This document shows positions 1-8,610 of a DNA stretch of 64,000 nt, piece by piece. The DNA comes from Haloprofundus halobius. GTDB lineage: Archaea > Halobacteriota > Halobacteria > Halobacteriales > Haloferacaceae. The stretch's first letter is position 1. Each line of letters starts with the position of its first letter. Made by a program: the position numbers and the translations under genes. The DNA lies in NCBI RefSeq assembly GCF_020097835.1, contig NZ_CP083666.1:2852001-2916000 (forward strand), given 5' to 3'. The notes beneath the pieces are model-generated. The model was given only the letters and a program-made list of their open reading frames with translations, was not told where the DNA came from and did not search any database.

Positions 1-171
1 TCGGCGGCAGGCGCGGACTACATCCACACCACCGAAGGCGATGGCTTCGCGCCTGCCTTCGGCGACGAGACTCCGACGCTCGCAGACGTCGCCGTCGAAC
101 ACGCCGACGTGCCCGTCGGCGACGAGGAACTACCTGACTCCGACGCCGTCTCCGCGAACGCCGACGACTAA
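1..171 (+). CDS. C-terminal fragment of an unknown acidic protein (5' end outside the window)
   Basis: Frame 1 is open from the first base to TAA at 169-171 and encodes the last 56 residues of a protein. The fragment ends in an acidic, low-complexity tail (ending DAVSANADD), typical of haloarchaeal C-termini. I cannot identify the family from this piece. The stop overlaps the stop of the convergent GNAT gene by a few bases, so the two genes are tail to tail. Confidence 0.6.
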   Translation, partial: SAAGADYIHTTEGDGFAPAFGDETPTLADVAVEHADVPVGDEELPDSDAVSANADD

Positions 172-638
172 TCGGCGGGCCGAAGTCGGTACCGGACGGT
201 TCGCTGGCCGTCGAACACCGGCCCCGACTTCTCCTCCTCGAAGCCGACGCGCTCTGCGGCGTCGCGGAGTTCGTCGTCGTCGGCCCCGACGAGTAGCTTC
301 GTCTCCATCCGCTCGGCCCGGGCGAACCGGAGCGGTTCTTCGAGCAGGCGCTCGACCGCGTCGGCGGTTCCGCCGAACTGCGTGACGTGAACCGTTCGGT
401 CCCTCGCGTCGTAGCTGACGAAGCCGACGACTGACGCTTCGGTCGTCGCGTCCGGTCGGTCGAGGTCGTTCGCGTCGTGCGCGGCGTCGGCGTCCTCGTT
501 CGGCCCCGTCTCGGTGCGCGCTTCGATGGCGACGTGGACGGTCCGGTCGTGGACGAGGTTTCGCATCACGTCGGTCGGCGCGTCGGCGATACCGGCGAGG
601 GCGTCGGCGTCGGCCTCCACCGCGTCGCGTATCTCCAT
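168..638 (-). CDS. GNAT-like N-acetyltransferase, 156 aa
   Basis: The protein begins MEIRDAVEADADALAGIAD, the usual beta1-alpha1 start of GNAT acetyltransferases. A central strand (VVGFVSYDARDRTVHVTQFGG) fits beta4, and the C-terminal part (DELRDAAERVGFEEE) resembles the last helix and strand of the fold. The acetyl-CoA pyrophosphate loop (Q/RxxGxG/A) is not obvious, so it may be a divergent or inactive GNAT. An Asp/Ala-rich linker at about residues 45-65 is typical halophilic insertion. It is convergent with the partial gene before it and divergent from lysC. Substrate unknown. Confidence 0.75.
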   Translation of the reverse strand: MEIRDAVEADADALAGIADAPTDVMRNLVHDRTVHVAIEARTETGPNEDADAAHDANDLDRPDATTEASVVGFVSYDARDRTVHVTQFGGTADAVERLLEEPLRFARAERMETKLLVGADDDELRDAAERVGFEEEKSGPVFDGQRTVRYRLRPAD

Positions 639-781
639 ACCGCAGGTTCCGCGGCGTCGCGCTTAAGCCCGTGGGTATCTCTCGCATGCCTCCGTCGACA
701 TCGCCGCAGCCTGTGCCTGCGGGACCGGCAACCGTTGGGAGAGTGAACACAGTTATGCGTGCTCCACCGCTATCGCTCCCC

Positions 782-838
782 ATGTCTGAGCACCACGGTA
801 CCGACCGCCCACGAGAGGTGACGCTCGTATGCGAGTAG
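782..838 (+). CDS. Possible 18-residue leader ORF overlapping the lysC start
   Basis: ATG at 782 opens an 18-codon frame (MSEHHGTDRPREVTLVCE) that ends at TAG 836-838, overlapping the lysC ATG at 829 in another frame. A TATA-like stretch (about 745-757) lies roughly 30 bases upstream of 782, where a leaderless transcript would begin, so this ORF and not lysC may be the first thing translated. It could couple or restrain translation of lysC, or lysC may simply have a short 5' leader. No homology argument is available; the call rests on position only. Confidence 0.3.
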   Translation: MSEHHGTDRPREVTLVCE

Positions 839-2007
839 TCGCAAAGTTCGGCGGCACGAGTCTCGGTAGCGGCGACCGCATCAACCGCGCCGCCGACTCC
901 GTCGCCGCGGCCGTCGAGGAGGGTCACGAGATCGCCGTCGTCGCCAGCGCGATGGGCAACACGACCGACGACTTGCTGGACGAGATTCAGTTCGAAGCCG
1001 ACGACCGCGACCGCGCCGAAATCGTCAGCATGGGCGAACGGACGAGCGTCCGGATGCTGAAGGCCGCCCTGTCGGCCCGCGGGGTCGACGCGCTGTTCGT
1101 CGAACCCGGTAGCGAGGAGTGGCCCATCGTCACGAACGACCTCGGCGAAGTCGACGTCGAGGAGACGAAACGCCGTGCGGCCGACCTCGCTCGAGAACTC
1201 GACGGCGTCGTCCCGGTCATCACCGGCTTTCTCGCCCAGAACCTCGACGGCGAGATAACGACGCTCGGCCGCGGCGGCAGCGACACCAGCGCCGTCATGC
1301 TCGGCAAGTACATGGACGCCGACGAGGTCGTCATCGTCACCGACGTCGAGGGCGTCATGACCGGCGACCCCCGCGTCGTCGAGGGCGCGCGAAACGTCGG
1401 CCGCATCACGGTCGACGAACTCCGGAACCTCTCGTTCCGCGGCGCGGAAGTCGTCGCGCCGAGCGCGCTCAGCTACAAAGACGACCACCTCGCGGTTCGA
1501 GTCGTCCACTACCAACACGGCGACTTGTTAACTGGCGGCACCCAGATCGAGGGACAGTTCCGCAACCTCATCGACCTCCAGGAGACGCAGTTGGCCTGTC
1601 TCACCGTCGCCGGCCGCGCGATTCGCAACCGGCCGGGCATCCTCGCGGACCTCTCGGAGTCGCTGCGGGAGTCCGACATCAACATCGAAGCCGTCGCCAG
1701 CGGGATGGATTCGGTCACCTTCTACGTCGCAACCGAGGTGGCCGAGGAGGCCGAGAGCCTACTGCACGACGCCGTCGTCGCCGACCAGTCGCTCTCCAGC
1801 GTTACTGTCGACGAGGCCATCGCCGTCATCCGTATCACCGGCGGCGAACTCCCGAACCAACCGGGCATCATCCGCGGCATCGTCTCGCCGCTGGCCGAGG
1901 CGGGCATCAACATCCACGACCTCATCACGAGCGCCACCTCCGTCGCCGTCTTCGTCGACTGGGAGGACCGCGAACGGACGCTCGAAATCGTCCAGCAGGG
2001 TCTGTAA
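829..2007 (+). CDS. lysC: Aspartate kinase
   Basis: Aspartokinase phosphorylates L-aspartate, the first step towards threonine, methionine and (where present) lysine. The N-terminus carries the kinase signature VVAKFGGTSLGSGDRI, followed by VITGFLAQ, TTLGRGGSDTSAV (ATP/aspartate site) and VTDVEGVMTGDPR. Residues about 255-392 contain two ACT regulatory domains (near VAGRAIRNRPGILADL and IRITGGELPNQPGII), implying feedback control by an end product. The length of 392 aa is normal for a monofunctional enzyme. The start overlaps a possible leader ORF. Its products feed the thrC, metX and metY genes later in this window. Confidence 0.97.
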   Translation: MRVVAKFGGTSLGSGDRINRAADSVAAAVEEGHEIAVVASAMGNTTDDLLDEIQFEADDRDRAEIVSMGERTSVRMLKAALSARGVDALFVEPGSEEWPIVTNDLGEVDVEETKRRAADLARELDGVVPVITGFLAQNLDGEITTLGRGGSDTSAVMLGKYMDADEVVIVTDVEGVMTGDPRVVEGARNVGRITVDELRNLSFRGAEVVAPSALSYKDDHLAVRVVHYQHGDLLTGGTQIEGQFRNLIDLQETQLACLTVAGRAIRNRPGILADLSESLRESDINIEAVASGMDSVTFYVATEVAEEAESLLHDAVVADQSLSSVTVDEAIAVIRITGGELPNQPGIIRGIVSPLAEAGINIHDLITSATSVAVFVDWEDRERTLEIVQQGL

Positions 2008-2206
2008 CGCGACTGGACCGGGCCCGAACACGTTCGCGACCCGAACTGCATCGTACTGCCCGGCGCGGACGAACGCGTCGGTTCTCCCGTCGGTCGACCG
2101 TCTCGACAGCCGCCCGCTCGTCGATGCACAGATTCCGGTGTCGGCGGCCAATGTCGGCGTCTCCTCCGCACAGTTAGACAGGAACGAACGGACGGTCTCG
2201 TGGCGG

Positions 2207-2214
2207 TATTAAGA
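2207..2214 (+). promoter_or_regulatory. TATA element of the tnaA promoter
   Basis: The sequence TATTAAGA lies 23-30 bases before the tnaA ATG at 2237, the spacing expected for an archaeal TATA box driving a leaderless transcript. The tnaA promoter of Haloferax volcanii is known to be strongly induced by tryptophan; I infer that the 229-base lysC-tnaA gap plays the same role here. I saw no unmistakable operator palindrome in it. Confidence 0.55.
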
Positions 2215-2236
2215 GTCCCGAGCGACGACGCCGACC

Positions 2237-3583
2237 ATGCGCTCCTACAAGGCGAAGATGGTCGAGCCCATCTCGCTTCCCTCCCGCGAGAAACGTGAGG
2301 CGATTCTGGACGAGGCCGGGTACAACGCGTTCAACATCCCGGCCGAACACGTCTATATCGACCTCCTCACCGACAGCGGCACCGGAACGATGAGCGACGA
2401 GCAGTGGGCCGCGCTGTTCCGCGGCGACGAGTCCTACGCCGGGAGCACGAGTTTCGCGAAACTCCGTGACGCTGTCTCCGACGTGATGGGCTTCCCGCAC
2501 GTTGTCCCGACCCACCAGGGCCGCGGCGCGGAGAACGTCCTCTACGGCTGTCTCGTCGAGGAGGGCGATGTCGTGCTCAACAACGCGCACTTCGACACGA
2601 CCCGCGCGCACATCGCCAATCAGGGCGCGGACCCCGTCGACTGCCCCGTCGAGGGCGCGAAGGACCCGAGCGTCGACGGCCCGTTCAAAGGCGACTTCTC
2701 GGTCGACCGCGCCCGCGACATCGTCGCCGACATCGGCGCGGACGCGATTCCGGTCGTCGTGCTCACCATCACGAACAACTCCACGGCGGGCCAACCTGTC
2801 AGCGTCGAGAACACGCGCGAGGTAGCCGACTTCGCGGCCGAAATCGATGCAACGTTCGTCGTCGACGCCTGCCGCTTCGCCGAGAACGCCTACTTCGTCC
2901 AGCAGCGCGAAGCCGAGTTCGAGGGACGTTCGATCGCCGATATCGTCCGCGAACAGCTCTCGTACGCCGACGCCGTTACGATGAGCGGCAAGAAGGAAGC
3001 GCTCGTCAACATCGGCGGCTTCGCCGCGATGCGCGACCCCGAAATCTTCGAGGCCGCCAAACAGCGCGCCATCCTCTACGAGGGTTTTCCCACGTACGGC
3101 GGAATGGCCGGTCGCGACATCGAGGCGATGGCCGTCGGCCTCCGCGAGGCCGTCGAACCGCCGTACGTCGAAGAGCGCGTCCAGCAGGTCCAGGAACTCG
3201 GTGAACTGCTCGAAGCCGAGGGCGTCCCGGTGTACAAACCGGTCGGCGGGCACGCCGTCTACGTCGACGCCGGTTCGCTGCTGTCGCACCTGCCGAGCGA
3301 CCAGTTCCCCGGCCAGGCGCTCGTCTGCGAACTCTACCGCGAGGGCGGCGTCCGCACCGTCGAACTCGGCAGTTTCGCGTTCCCGGGTGCGAACCGACTC
3401 GAACTCGTCCGTCTCGCCGTGCCGCGCCGCACCTACTCGCGCGAACATCTCGAACACGTCGCCGAGACGGCGGGCGCAGTCGCCGCGCGCCGCGAGGACG
3501 TGACCGGCCTCGAAATCACCGGCGAACCGCCGGTGCCCGAACTGCGACACTTCTCGGCGACGCTCCGTCCCATCACGGAGTAA
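2237..3583 (+). CDS. tnaA: Tryptophanase (tryptophan indole-lyase)
   Basis: PLP beta-lyase that cleaves L-tryptophan to indole, pyruvate and ammonia. It matches E. coli TnaA along its length: IDLLTDSGTGTMS, PTHQGRGAEN, ITNNSTAGQPVS, CRFAENAYFVQQREAE and YEGFPTYGGMAGRD. The PLP lysine is in MSGKKEALVNIGG (about residue 255). That motif also resembles tyrosine phenol-lyase, but the discriminating site reads RTVELGSF, with Leu where phenol-lyase has its substrate Arg and E. coli TnaA has Ile, so tryptophan is the likelier substrate. It lies alone downstream of lysC in an arrangement I also recall from Haloferax. 448 aa, close to the family's usual length. Confidence 0.93.
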   Translation: MRSYKAKMVEPISLPSREKREAILDEAGYNAFNIPAEHVYIDLLTDSGTGTMSDEQWAALFRGDESYAGSTSFAKLRDAVSDVMGFPHVVPTHQGRGAENVLYGCLVEEGDVVLNNAHFDTTRAHIANQGADPVDCPVEGAKDPSVDGPFKGDFSVDRARDIVADIGADAIPVVVLTITNNSTAGQPVSVENTREVADFAAEIDATFVVDACRFAENAYFVQQREAEFEGRSIADIVREQLSYADAVTMSGKKEALVNIGGFAAMRDPEIFEAAKQRAILYEGFPTYGGMAGRDIEAMAVGLREAVEPPYVEERVQQVQELGELLEAEGVPVYKPVGGHAVYVDAGSLLSHLPSDQFPGQALVCELYREGGVRTVELGSFAFPGANRLELVRLAVPRRTYSREHLEHVAETAGAVAARREDVTGLEITGEPPVPELRHFSATLRPITE

Positions 3584-3605
3584 CGTCCTCTAGAGGCCTC
3601 CTTCG

Positions 3606-4265
3606 CTACCGCCCCTCGTACAGTCGCGTTCCGATGCGCTCGGGAAGGCACTCGGCCTCGACGGCGCGGACGACTTCGTCGATGTCGTACGTGACGCGGC
3701 GCTCCTCGACGGTCATCGCGTCCAAATCGACGATAGCGTACGCCGCCCGGGAGTCGCCGTCGCGGGGTTGGCCGACGCTTCCGGGGTTCATCACGATTCC
3801 CTCGTCGTACACCTCGTGGGATTGCACGTGCGTGTGCCCCATCACGAGTACGTCCTCCTCGTCGAGCAGTTCGGGCATGAACTCGTCGGGGTAGGTGTAG
3901 TGGTCGGGGTTGTCGGGGTGGCCGTGGACCAACCGGACGCGCCGGTCGGCGGCGAGTCGCTGCTGCGGCAGACTCGCCAACCAGTCGAGCGCTTCGGCGT
4001 CGAGTCGTTCGCGAGCGTACTCGACGCCCGCACGGGCCATCTCGTTGAAGCGGAACGCCGTCCCCTCGGCGACGGCGCGATCGTGGTTCCCTTGAACCGT
4101 GGGGACCACCCGTTCGCGGAGTCGTTCGACGCACTCGGCGGGCCACGGGTTGTACCCGACGACGTCACCGGCGCACACGATGCCATCGACGGAGGGCATA
4201 TCCGACAGAACCGTATCGAGCGCGACCAAATTACCGTGAATATCGGAGAGGACACCCAGCCGCAT
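3606..4265 (-). CDS. Metallophosphoesterase, YfcE/MJ0936-like
   Basis: A 219-residue calcineurin-like phosphoesterase with every metal-binding block visible: SDIHGN (residues about 6-11), AGDVVGYNP, QGNHDRAV, LVHGHPDN and VMGHTHVQ. This compact form with the HGHPD and GHTH motifs matches the DNA-binding/cAMP-type YfcE/MJ0936 phosphodiesterases. The natural substrate cannot be told from sequence. It lies 112 bases downstream of purO on the same strand and could be cotranscribed with it. Confidence 0.88.
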   Translation of the reverse strand: MRLGVLSDIHGNLVALDTVLSDMPSVDGIVCAGDVVGYNPWPAECVERLRERVVPTVQGNHDRAVAEGTAFRFNEMARAGVEYARERLDAEALDWLASLPQQRLAADRRVRLVHGHPDNPDHYTYPDEFMPELLDEEDVLVMGHTHVQSHEVYDEGIVMNPGSVGQPRDGDSRAAYAIVDLDAMTVEERRVTYDIDEVVRAVEAECLPERIGTRLYEGR

Positions 4266-4377
4266 ACACCCGGATACAACACGAGGGCATTAGTGTTCGA
4301 CGGCCACGTTCACCGCCTCTGATGGGTCGCCGCCGTCTTTGGGCACCACGGTCGCTCGCCTCGACGGGCCGCGGCGC

Positions 4378-4953
4378 TCAGTCGTTGACGACGGCCGTCT
4401 CCACCCTGTCGTCGTCGACAACGATGCCCGCCGCGCAGACGGCGTGCTCGAAGTCGAGGTCGTACGCCTCGCGGGCGGCGTCCTCGGCCGTCGTCGCCGC
4501 GAACTCGAACGTCCGTGGACTGTTCTCCTCGTAGGTTGCGACGAGCGTCGGTTCCTCGACGGCCTCGACGAGCACGGCGTCCTTCCGGACGATGCCGATG
4601 GTCGCCTCGTCGTCGCCGACGACGCCCGCGATTCGCGGCGTCTCGTAGTCGTCTTTCTCGTAGTCGAGCGCGAGCAGACTCTCGACGAGGGCGTCGCGGG
4701 CGGGGTAGCCGAGATCCAGTTTTTCCGTAATCGGGTCGACTTGCGAACCGTTGCCGACGACGATTTGCCCCGTTTCGGCCTCTCGTACGCAGTTGTACGA
4801 TATGTAGGGATTGTCCGTCTCCGGCGCATCCGACGTGGGTGCGACCGTCAGCGCGTCCTCGCGTTCGACGATCTGTCGATTTGGGAACGACCGCGAGGAG
4901 ACGCGATACGCGGCGATACCGGGTCCGACGACGATGAAGCGTCCGACGTACAT
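4378..4953 (-). CDS. purO: Archaeal IMP cyclohydrolase PurO
   Basis: Last step of archaeal de novo purine synthesis: ring closure of FAICAR to IMP by the archaeal-specific enzyme, unrelated to bacterial PurH. The N-terminus [10 protein letters not shown], then [30 protein letters not shown] and [17 protein letters not shown], match the family in order. At 191 aa it is close to the roughly 200-residue family norm. An AT-rich stretch about 26-34 bases upstream (CCTATTTTACC on the coding strand) is a plausible TATA box for a leaderless transcript. Confidence 0.94.
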   Translation of the reverse strand: MYVGRFIVVGPGIAAYRVSSRSFPNRQIVEREDALTVAPTSDAPETDNPYISYNCVREAETGQIVVGNGSQVDPITEKLDLGYPARDALVESLLALDYEKDDYETPRIAGVVGDDEATIGIVRKDAVLVEAVEEPTLVATYEENSPRTFEFAATTAEDAAREAYDLDFEHAVCAAGIVVDDDRVETAVVND

Positions 4954-5252
4954 GCACGAAAATGGCTATCTCGCGGTAAAATAGGTGGCGATATATACAC
5001 GAGTGTATACACTATCGAATACGAAACTCACGTAGTCTCCACGAACAGCCATCCGCCTCCGTCGATATGTGCGAATAAATCAGTTGACCTATGAATTCGT
5101 TGAGGCAAGCTCAACCGTCTAAAAGAGACGGCGCACGACAAGCTTCGAGACTTCTCTCACCTGTCTATGACCCACCATTTTCCTCAAATCAGTCCACCAA
5201 CCCTACCGACGCCAAGAGCGCTCCTACGCCCGTGAGCACGCTCCGTCTGATG

Positions 5253-5278
5253 TTCATAATCTGCTCTAATCCCGCAAG
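5253..5278 (-). repeat. 26-bp inverted repeat, left copy
   Basis: Read on the minus strand this matches 5686-5711 on the plus strand at 24 of 26 positions; both begin CTTGCGGGATT and end GATTATGAA. The two copies face each other across about 410 bases. Each ends in a start-codon context (ATG AA), so they may be duplicated 5' ends of related genes, or the ends of a small lost element. Confidence 0.7.
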
Positions 5279-5685
5279 AGCAGTTGGTGACGGCGCTGAC
5301 GGGTCGATTCTGAAGAGCAAAAAAGTGCACAGAAATCTCGATCTGTCGTAGCGAGGGTGGACGACAGCCGACGAGTGCTGCGAGAACAGGACATAGAGAG
5401 TTGATACAGTCGAACGTAGACGACACCGGTGAGCCGAATCGGTGAGCGCTAGTACCGCATTCGTACAGCCACCACACACGGCCAATTCTTCATAATCGGT
5501 TCCAGTCGTGCGGTTTCACCGTTGCTCCTCTCGAAGCGAGGAGATAAAGACGCATAGAGAGATCGAAATTTGGGCAGATTCGGGCTTAGAAAACAGTAAC
5601 GGGCGTTTCAGCGTGTTTCGTGAGTACAGCCTCACCCCCATCGCTTGTCGTTCATACTCGGTTCGCTTCGGCCCGAAGGAGTCTT

Positions 5686-5711
5686 CTTGCGGGATTCGAG
5701 CCGATTATGAA
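5686..5711 (+). repeat. 26-bp inverted repeat, right copy
   Basis: Partner of the copy at 5253-5278, differing by two A/C changes. The copy is followed by ATGAATCGGTGGGTG, with no sustained frame after it. A weaker third copy sharing GGAACCGATTATGAA lies on the minus strand near 5489-5505. Confidence 0.7.
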
Positions 5712-5892
5712 TCGGTGGGTGCCACGTATTCCCCTCAAGCGCGGCTCTTGTGCCTGCTCCGTTACTTTTTGCGAGTATGACTGTCTACGATGTGGTAGCT
5801 AAGAGATGAATACATGCGAACCGAGGAATGTGATACGACCCTTGTCAACAAAAATAGAAATATCAATTAAAATAAGTTTATCAGTCTACGAG

Positions 5893-7250
5893 ATGTCCTT
5901 TATTGGTCCAAACTATCCGCTTACTCGTCCACAGCTCTTGGTCATCTGTGGGTCGTGTATGGGAATCGGTGGTTTCGTCGGTTACGCGTATGGCTCCGAC
6001 GTTCTGCGCGATGAATGTAATCCCACGCCGATGGATGTCGCTCCGATCGACTGGCCTGCATCCAACTACGACCCGGCGAACACGCGAACGACGATTTCTG
6101 AAAGCGCACCCCACGGCGAGCTCACCGAGTGATGGCGCATCTCCTGGGACTTCGAGATGTCTCGTGTCGTACGATCTCTACACGGGCGACGAACAGTAGA
6201 CGTATCTAGGATCTGTGCTCGGCCTCCGACCGTCGTTCGTCTCGGGTGGTGATTTCCGCTTCATCCCACGAGACAGAGACGGTGACGGAACCGTGACGAA
6301 AGCGCTGGCGACGCACGACGGAACCGAGCGATGGACTGCCGAGGTATCTGACTCCACCCCCACGCCCGGATTCGCGACCGGCCATCTGTTCGTTTCCGAA
6401 CGACAGGAACTCATCGCCCTCAACGCCCACACCGGCACCAAATGCTGGCGGACGTCTCTGCGTGATTACCCGCGGTCGAAGGCTACGGACTCCGATATCC
6501 TCGTCGTGAACGTCGGGACGGACGGACTGCTCATCGCTCTGGACGCCGAAACGGGAGCGCTCCGCTGGGAGAGGATGTGTCGTCGCAGTTCCACCCGGAT
6601 ACGGACAACCTCAACGACGCAATCCGAGGAGGGCCCGTTGCCGGCCGGAGTCACGTATTTATACAGAATAGGCGAGAAAACCCACGACTTCAGTCGTGGG
6701 AGGATGTCACCAATACGTTCGGAGGGCGACTGATTGCACTCGACATTGAATCAGGTGACGTAGAGTGGGTAGAGACGCCGACCCCACCCTGTCGAAACAG
6801 CCGAGGGGACGTACGCTCCCGCGGAGCTGGAACCGATCGCTGTGACGGACGACACACTACTTGCGCTCGAAAACCACGCGACGGACGACCCGAGTGTTCT
6901 TCTCACACTCAACCCGACCACCGGAGACGACGCAGGGATGTTCGAACCAGAGGCCGACCACGTCTCTCTACCCGCAGTCGCCGACAAGACCGCCTTTCTC
7001 CCCGTGTCGGACGCGCTCCTGCTATTGGATCTCCTGGATGGTGACGTCGTCGAACGATGCGGTTTCGAGGGGCACTCTCCATCTTTCGCTCTCGCTTCCG
7101 GTATCAGTCTCCTCTCGATGTCGAGGGACTCATCGCACTCGAAGCTGCGTCACATCGAATGTGAGAGGTTCCATCAGCCGCTCTCCTCGTTTCTCACAAG
7201 CCTGTTTCATCCACGTTCGGTAATCTGGCCGAGAGTACCGTTTCCTCCGA
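5893..7250 (+). pseudogene. Frameshifted PQQ-type beta-propeller repeat protein
   Basis: Pieces of one protein are scattered over two frames. Frame 1 from ATG 5893 starts with a hydrophobic signal segment (LLVICGSCMGIGGFVGY) and continues into DWPASNYDPANTRTT, the usual start of haloarchaeal PQQ-propeller proteins. Frame 2 (about 6240-6560) has repeat units such as ALATHDGTERWTAEV and LIALDAETGALRWE. Frame 1 again (6577-6780) has GGRLIALDIESGDVEWV, and frame 2 from 6842 has LLTLNPTTGDD. At least three frame changes and stops break it. A transposon-end relic sits inside at about 6652-6709. A TATA-like stretch (AAAATAAGTTTAT) precedes 5893. The right edge is approximate. Confidence 0.75.
6652..6709 (+). 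mobile_element. Solo right-end relic of an IS200/IS605-family (IS1341-type) element
   Basis: An 8-bp perfect stem with a TTCA loop (CCCACGAC...GTCGTGGG, 6681-6700) is followed by AGGATGTCA. The complete IS at 22-24 kb ends with a different stem but the same tail (GGGAGGATGTCA). No transposase lies beside it, so it is a solo end or a MITE-like fragment inside the PQQ pseudogene, whose frame stays open across it. The left edge is a guess. Confidence 0.65.
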
Positions 7251-7364
7251 CGCGTGATAGTGACTCCCTCATTGTAGGTGGCACTCTCCGAGAGCGTCAA
7301 CGCCCATTTTATCTGCCCCCACAGGGTGCGGGGCACCTCCTGACGACTGCCCCGCGTGAAATAA

Positions 7365-8141
7365 ATGAAATCAGACCACGACTCGAATCTGAACGCTGAG
7401 ACGACGGTATCGACCACTACTGAGAACTCGCACTCGATCACCCGAAGTGGACATCCGAGCGCGGTGAGTGCTGCCGAGAAAACAAATACTACGACTAAAG
7501 ACGCCTGTCTCTCCGCGCTCCGTTCTGCCGCACGCCAACTCGGCCACTCTCCCTCCAAAGCCGACTACGAAGCCCTCGGCCTTACACCTGCATCCGCGAC
7601 CATCATCCGTACGCTTGACGGCTGGAACGCCGCCAAAGAAAAGGCTGGACTAAAGACGAATTCCTCGACCAGCTCCAGTATTACTCCCCCTCCTGCTGAC
7701 GTCGACATCGACGATTCTATTCGCGCCAAGTGGGCGAGCCTCTCGGTTGACCAACGCTGGCACTACCGCAATCGCGAGCAGAATGCGACTCGGACTCTCC
7801 GCCGACGTGACTACATCCGCGCTTGGGTTCACGAGTATAAAGCCGCCTCCAACGGCTGTGCGCAATGTTCTGAACATCATCCCGCCTGCCTCGACTTCCA
7901 CCACCTCGATCCCGATACAAAAGAGAAATCTATCAGCAAAATGATTACCTACGGCTACGGAAAAACTCGACTCCGCGAAGAAATCGACAAATGTGAACTC
8001 CTCTGTGCAAACTGCCATCGGAAACTTCACTACCGCGATCAGAGTGGCTGCTGGAAACGAAGTGAGAGTGAAAGCAATAGCGACCCTGAGTCTGCACCGA
8101 AAGCTGAACGTCCCATACCTGTATCCTCTGACGGCGATTAA
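7365..8141 (+). CDS. HNH endonuclease-like protein with a homing-endonuclease-associated repeat
   Basis: 258 aa. Residues about 45-97 (ACLSALRSAARQLGHSPSK ... TIIRTLDGWNAAKEKAGL) resemble the homing-endonuclease-associated repeat, a small DNA-binding unit. Residues about 165-225 hold a zinc-bound HNH core: CAQCSEHH, CLDFHHLDP, then CELLCANCHRKLHY, with paired Cys zinc ligands and the catalytic His pair in DFHHLD. The Ser/Thr-rich N-terminus and tail are probably disordered. Codon use is visibly more AT-rich than in core genes, consistent with recent gain. It stands alone between a PQQ pseudogene and tRNA-Gln. It is probably a free-standing homing or mobility nuclease; target unknown. An earlier or later start is possible. 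Confidence 0.8.
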   Translation: MKSDHDSNLNAETTVSTTTENSHSITRSGHPSAVSAAEKTNTTTKDACLSALRSAARQLGHSPSKADYEALGLTPASATIIRTLDGWNAAKEKAGLKTNSSTSSSITPPPADVDIDDSIRAKWASLSVDQRWHYRNREQNATRTLRRRDYIRAWVHEYKAASNGCAQCSEHHPACLDFHHLDPDTKEKSISKMITYGYGKTRLREEIDKCELLCANCHRKLHYRDQSGCWKRSESESNSDPESAPKAERPIPVSSDGD

Positions 8142-8193
8142 GTCTGTATCTCTCCTGAGTTGAGGTTTTCGACTCTACAGCCTCTGTCAGTAA

Positions 8194-8234
8194 CCCCCGA
8201 CTGAAGTTGTGGGCTTCCTCTTTGCATCTGTGTG
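8194..8234 (-). repeat. Transposon-end-like hairpin, copy 1
   Basis: An imperfect stem (CCCCCGAC, TGAA loop, GTTGTGGG, 8194-8213) is followed by GGCTTCCTCTTTGCATCTG. The same arrangement recurs at 10242-10281, 19 of 24 bases identical from the GGG onward although the stems differ. On the minus strand it resembles the right ends of haloarchaeal IS1341-type elements. No transposase is adjacent. Confidence 0.5.
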
Positions 8235-8349
8235 AAGGTGTCGATCCACCCGTACGCGACTTCGCAACACTCATATGCATCAGCGCGCAACGAAGGATTG
8301 CTGACTGAGTCACCGTCAACTATGGATGGGGGCAAACATGTCAGAAATC

Positions 8350-8422
8350 AGTCCCATGGGGTAGCGGCCAATCCTGAAGCCTTCTGGGGGCTTCGACCGC
8401 GGTTCGAATCCGTGTGGGACTA
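8350..8422 (+). tRNA. tRNA-Gln (anticodon CTG)
   Basis: A complete cloverleaf can be drawn: acceptor arms AGTCCCA/TGGGACT, a D arm containing GGGGTAGCGG, an anticodon stem AAGCC/GGCTT with loop TTCTGGG giving anticodon CTG (codon CAG), and a T arm CGCGG-TTCGAAT-CCGTG. A is the discriminator base and CCA is not encoded. No intron is visible. It sits at the edge of the decayed island, a common place for integration, although I found no duplicated 3' half that would mark an att site. Confidence 0.93.
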
Positions 8423-8610
8423 TTTTCCTTACTTTCGCAAATACGTACGCACCGGTCTGCGGATACTTCATACCGGATCGAGCGAATGAGCGTTCCGTGA
8501 TGGATATCCTCTGTCTTCAACAGACTGAATGGATGTCCAAACTCGTGACCTATTAGTCATCTTCGGGATTCGCACGATCGGCCGATCCGCCATATACCGC
8601 AATCAAAACA

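Larger units (their letters stand above)
4954..5892. other. 939-base stretch without a convincing gene; decayed island margin
   Basis: No open frame here looks like a real haloarchaeal protein; codon use is mixed and base composition is more AT-rich than the flanks. It contains the purO promoter at its left edge, a 26-bp inverted repeat pair (5253-5278 and 5686-5711), and a third partial copy (about 5489-5505). The minus-strand copy at 5253 ends in ATGAA, opening a 22-codon relic (MNIRRSVLTGVGALLASVG) that looks like the start of a signal peptide. I read it as remains of several secreted-protein genes. Confidence 0.6.

Noticed and set aside
4954-8340. An intact provirus or integrative element next to tRNA-Gln
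   Set aside because: No integrase and no duplicated tRNA 3' end were found; only decayed pieces and solo transposon ends are visible.
8232-8489. 85-codon plus-strand frame
   Set aside because: It runs straight through tRNA-Gln and has no protein-like composition.
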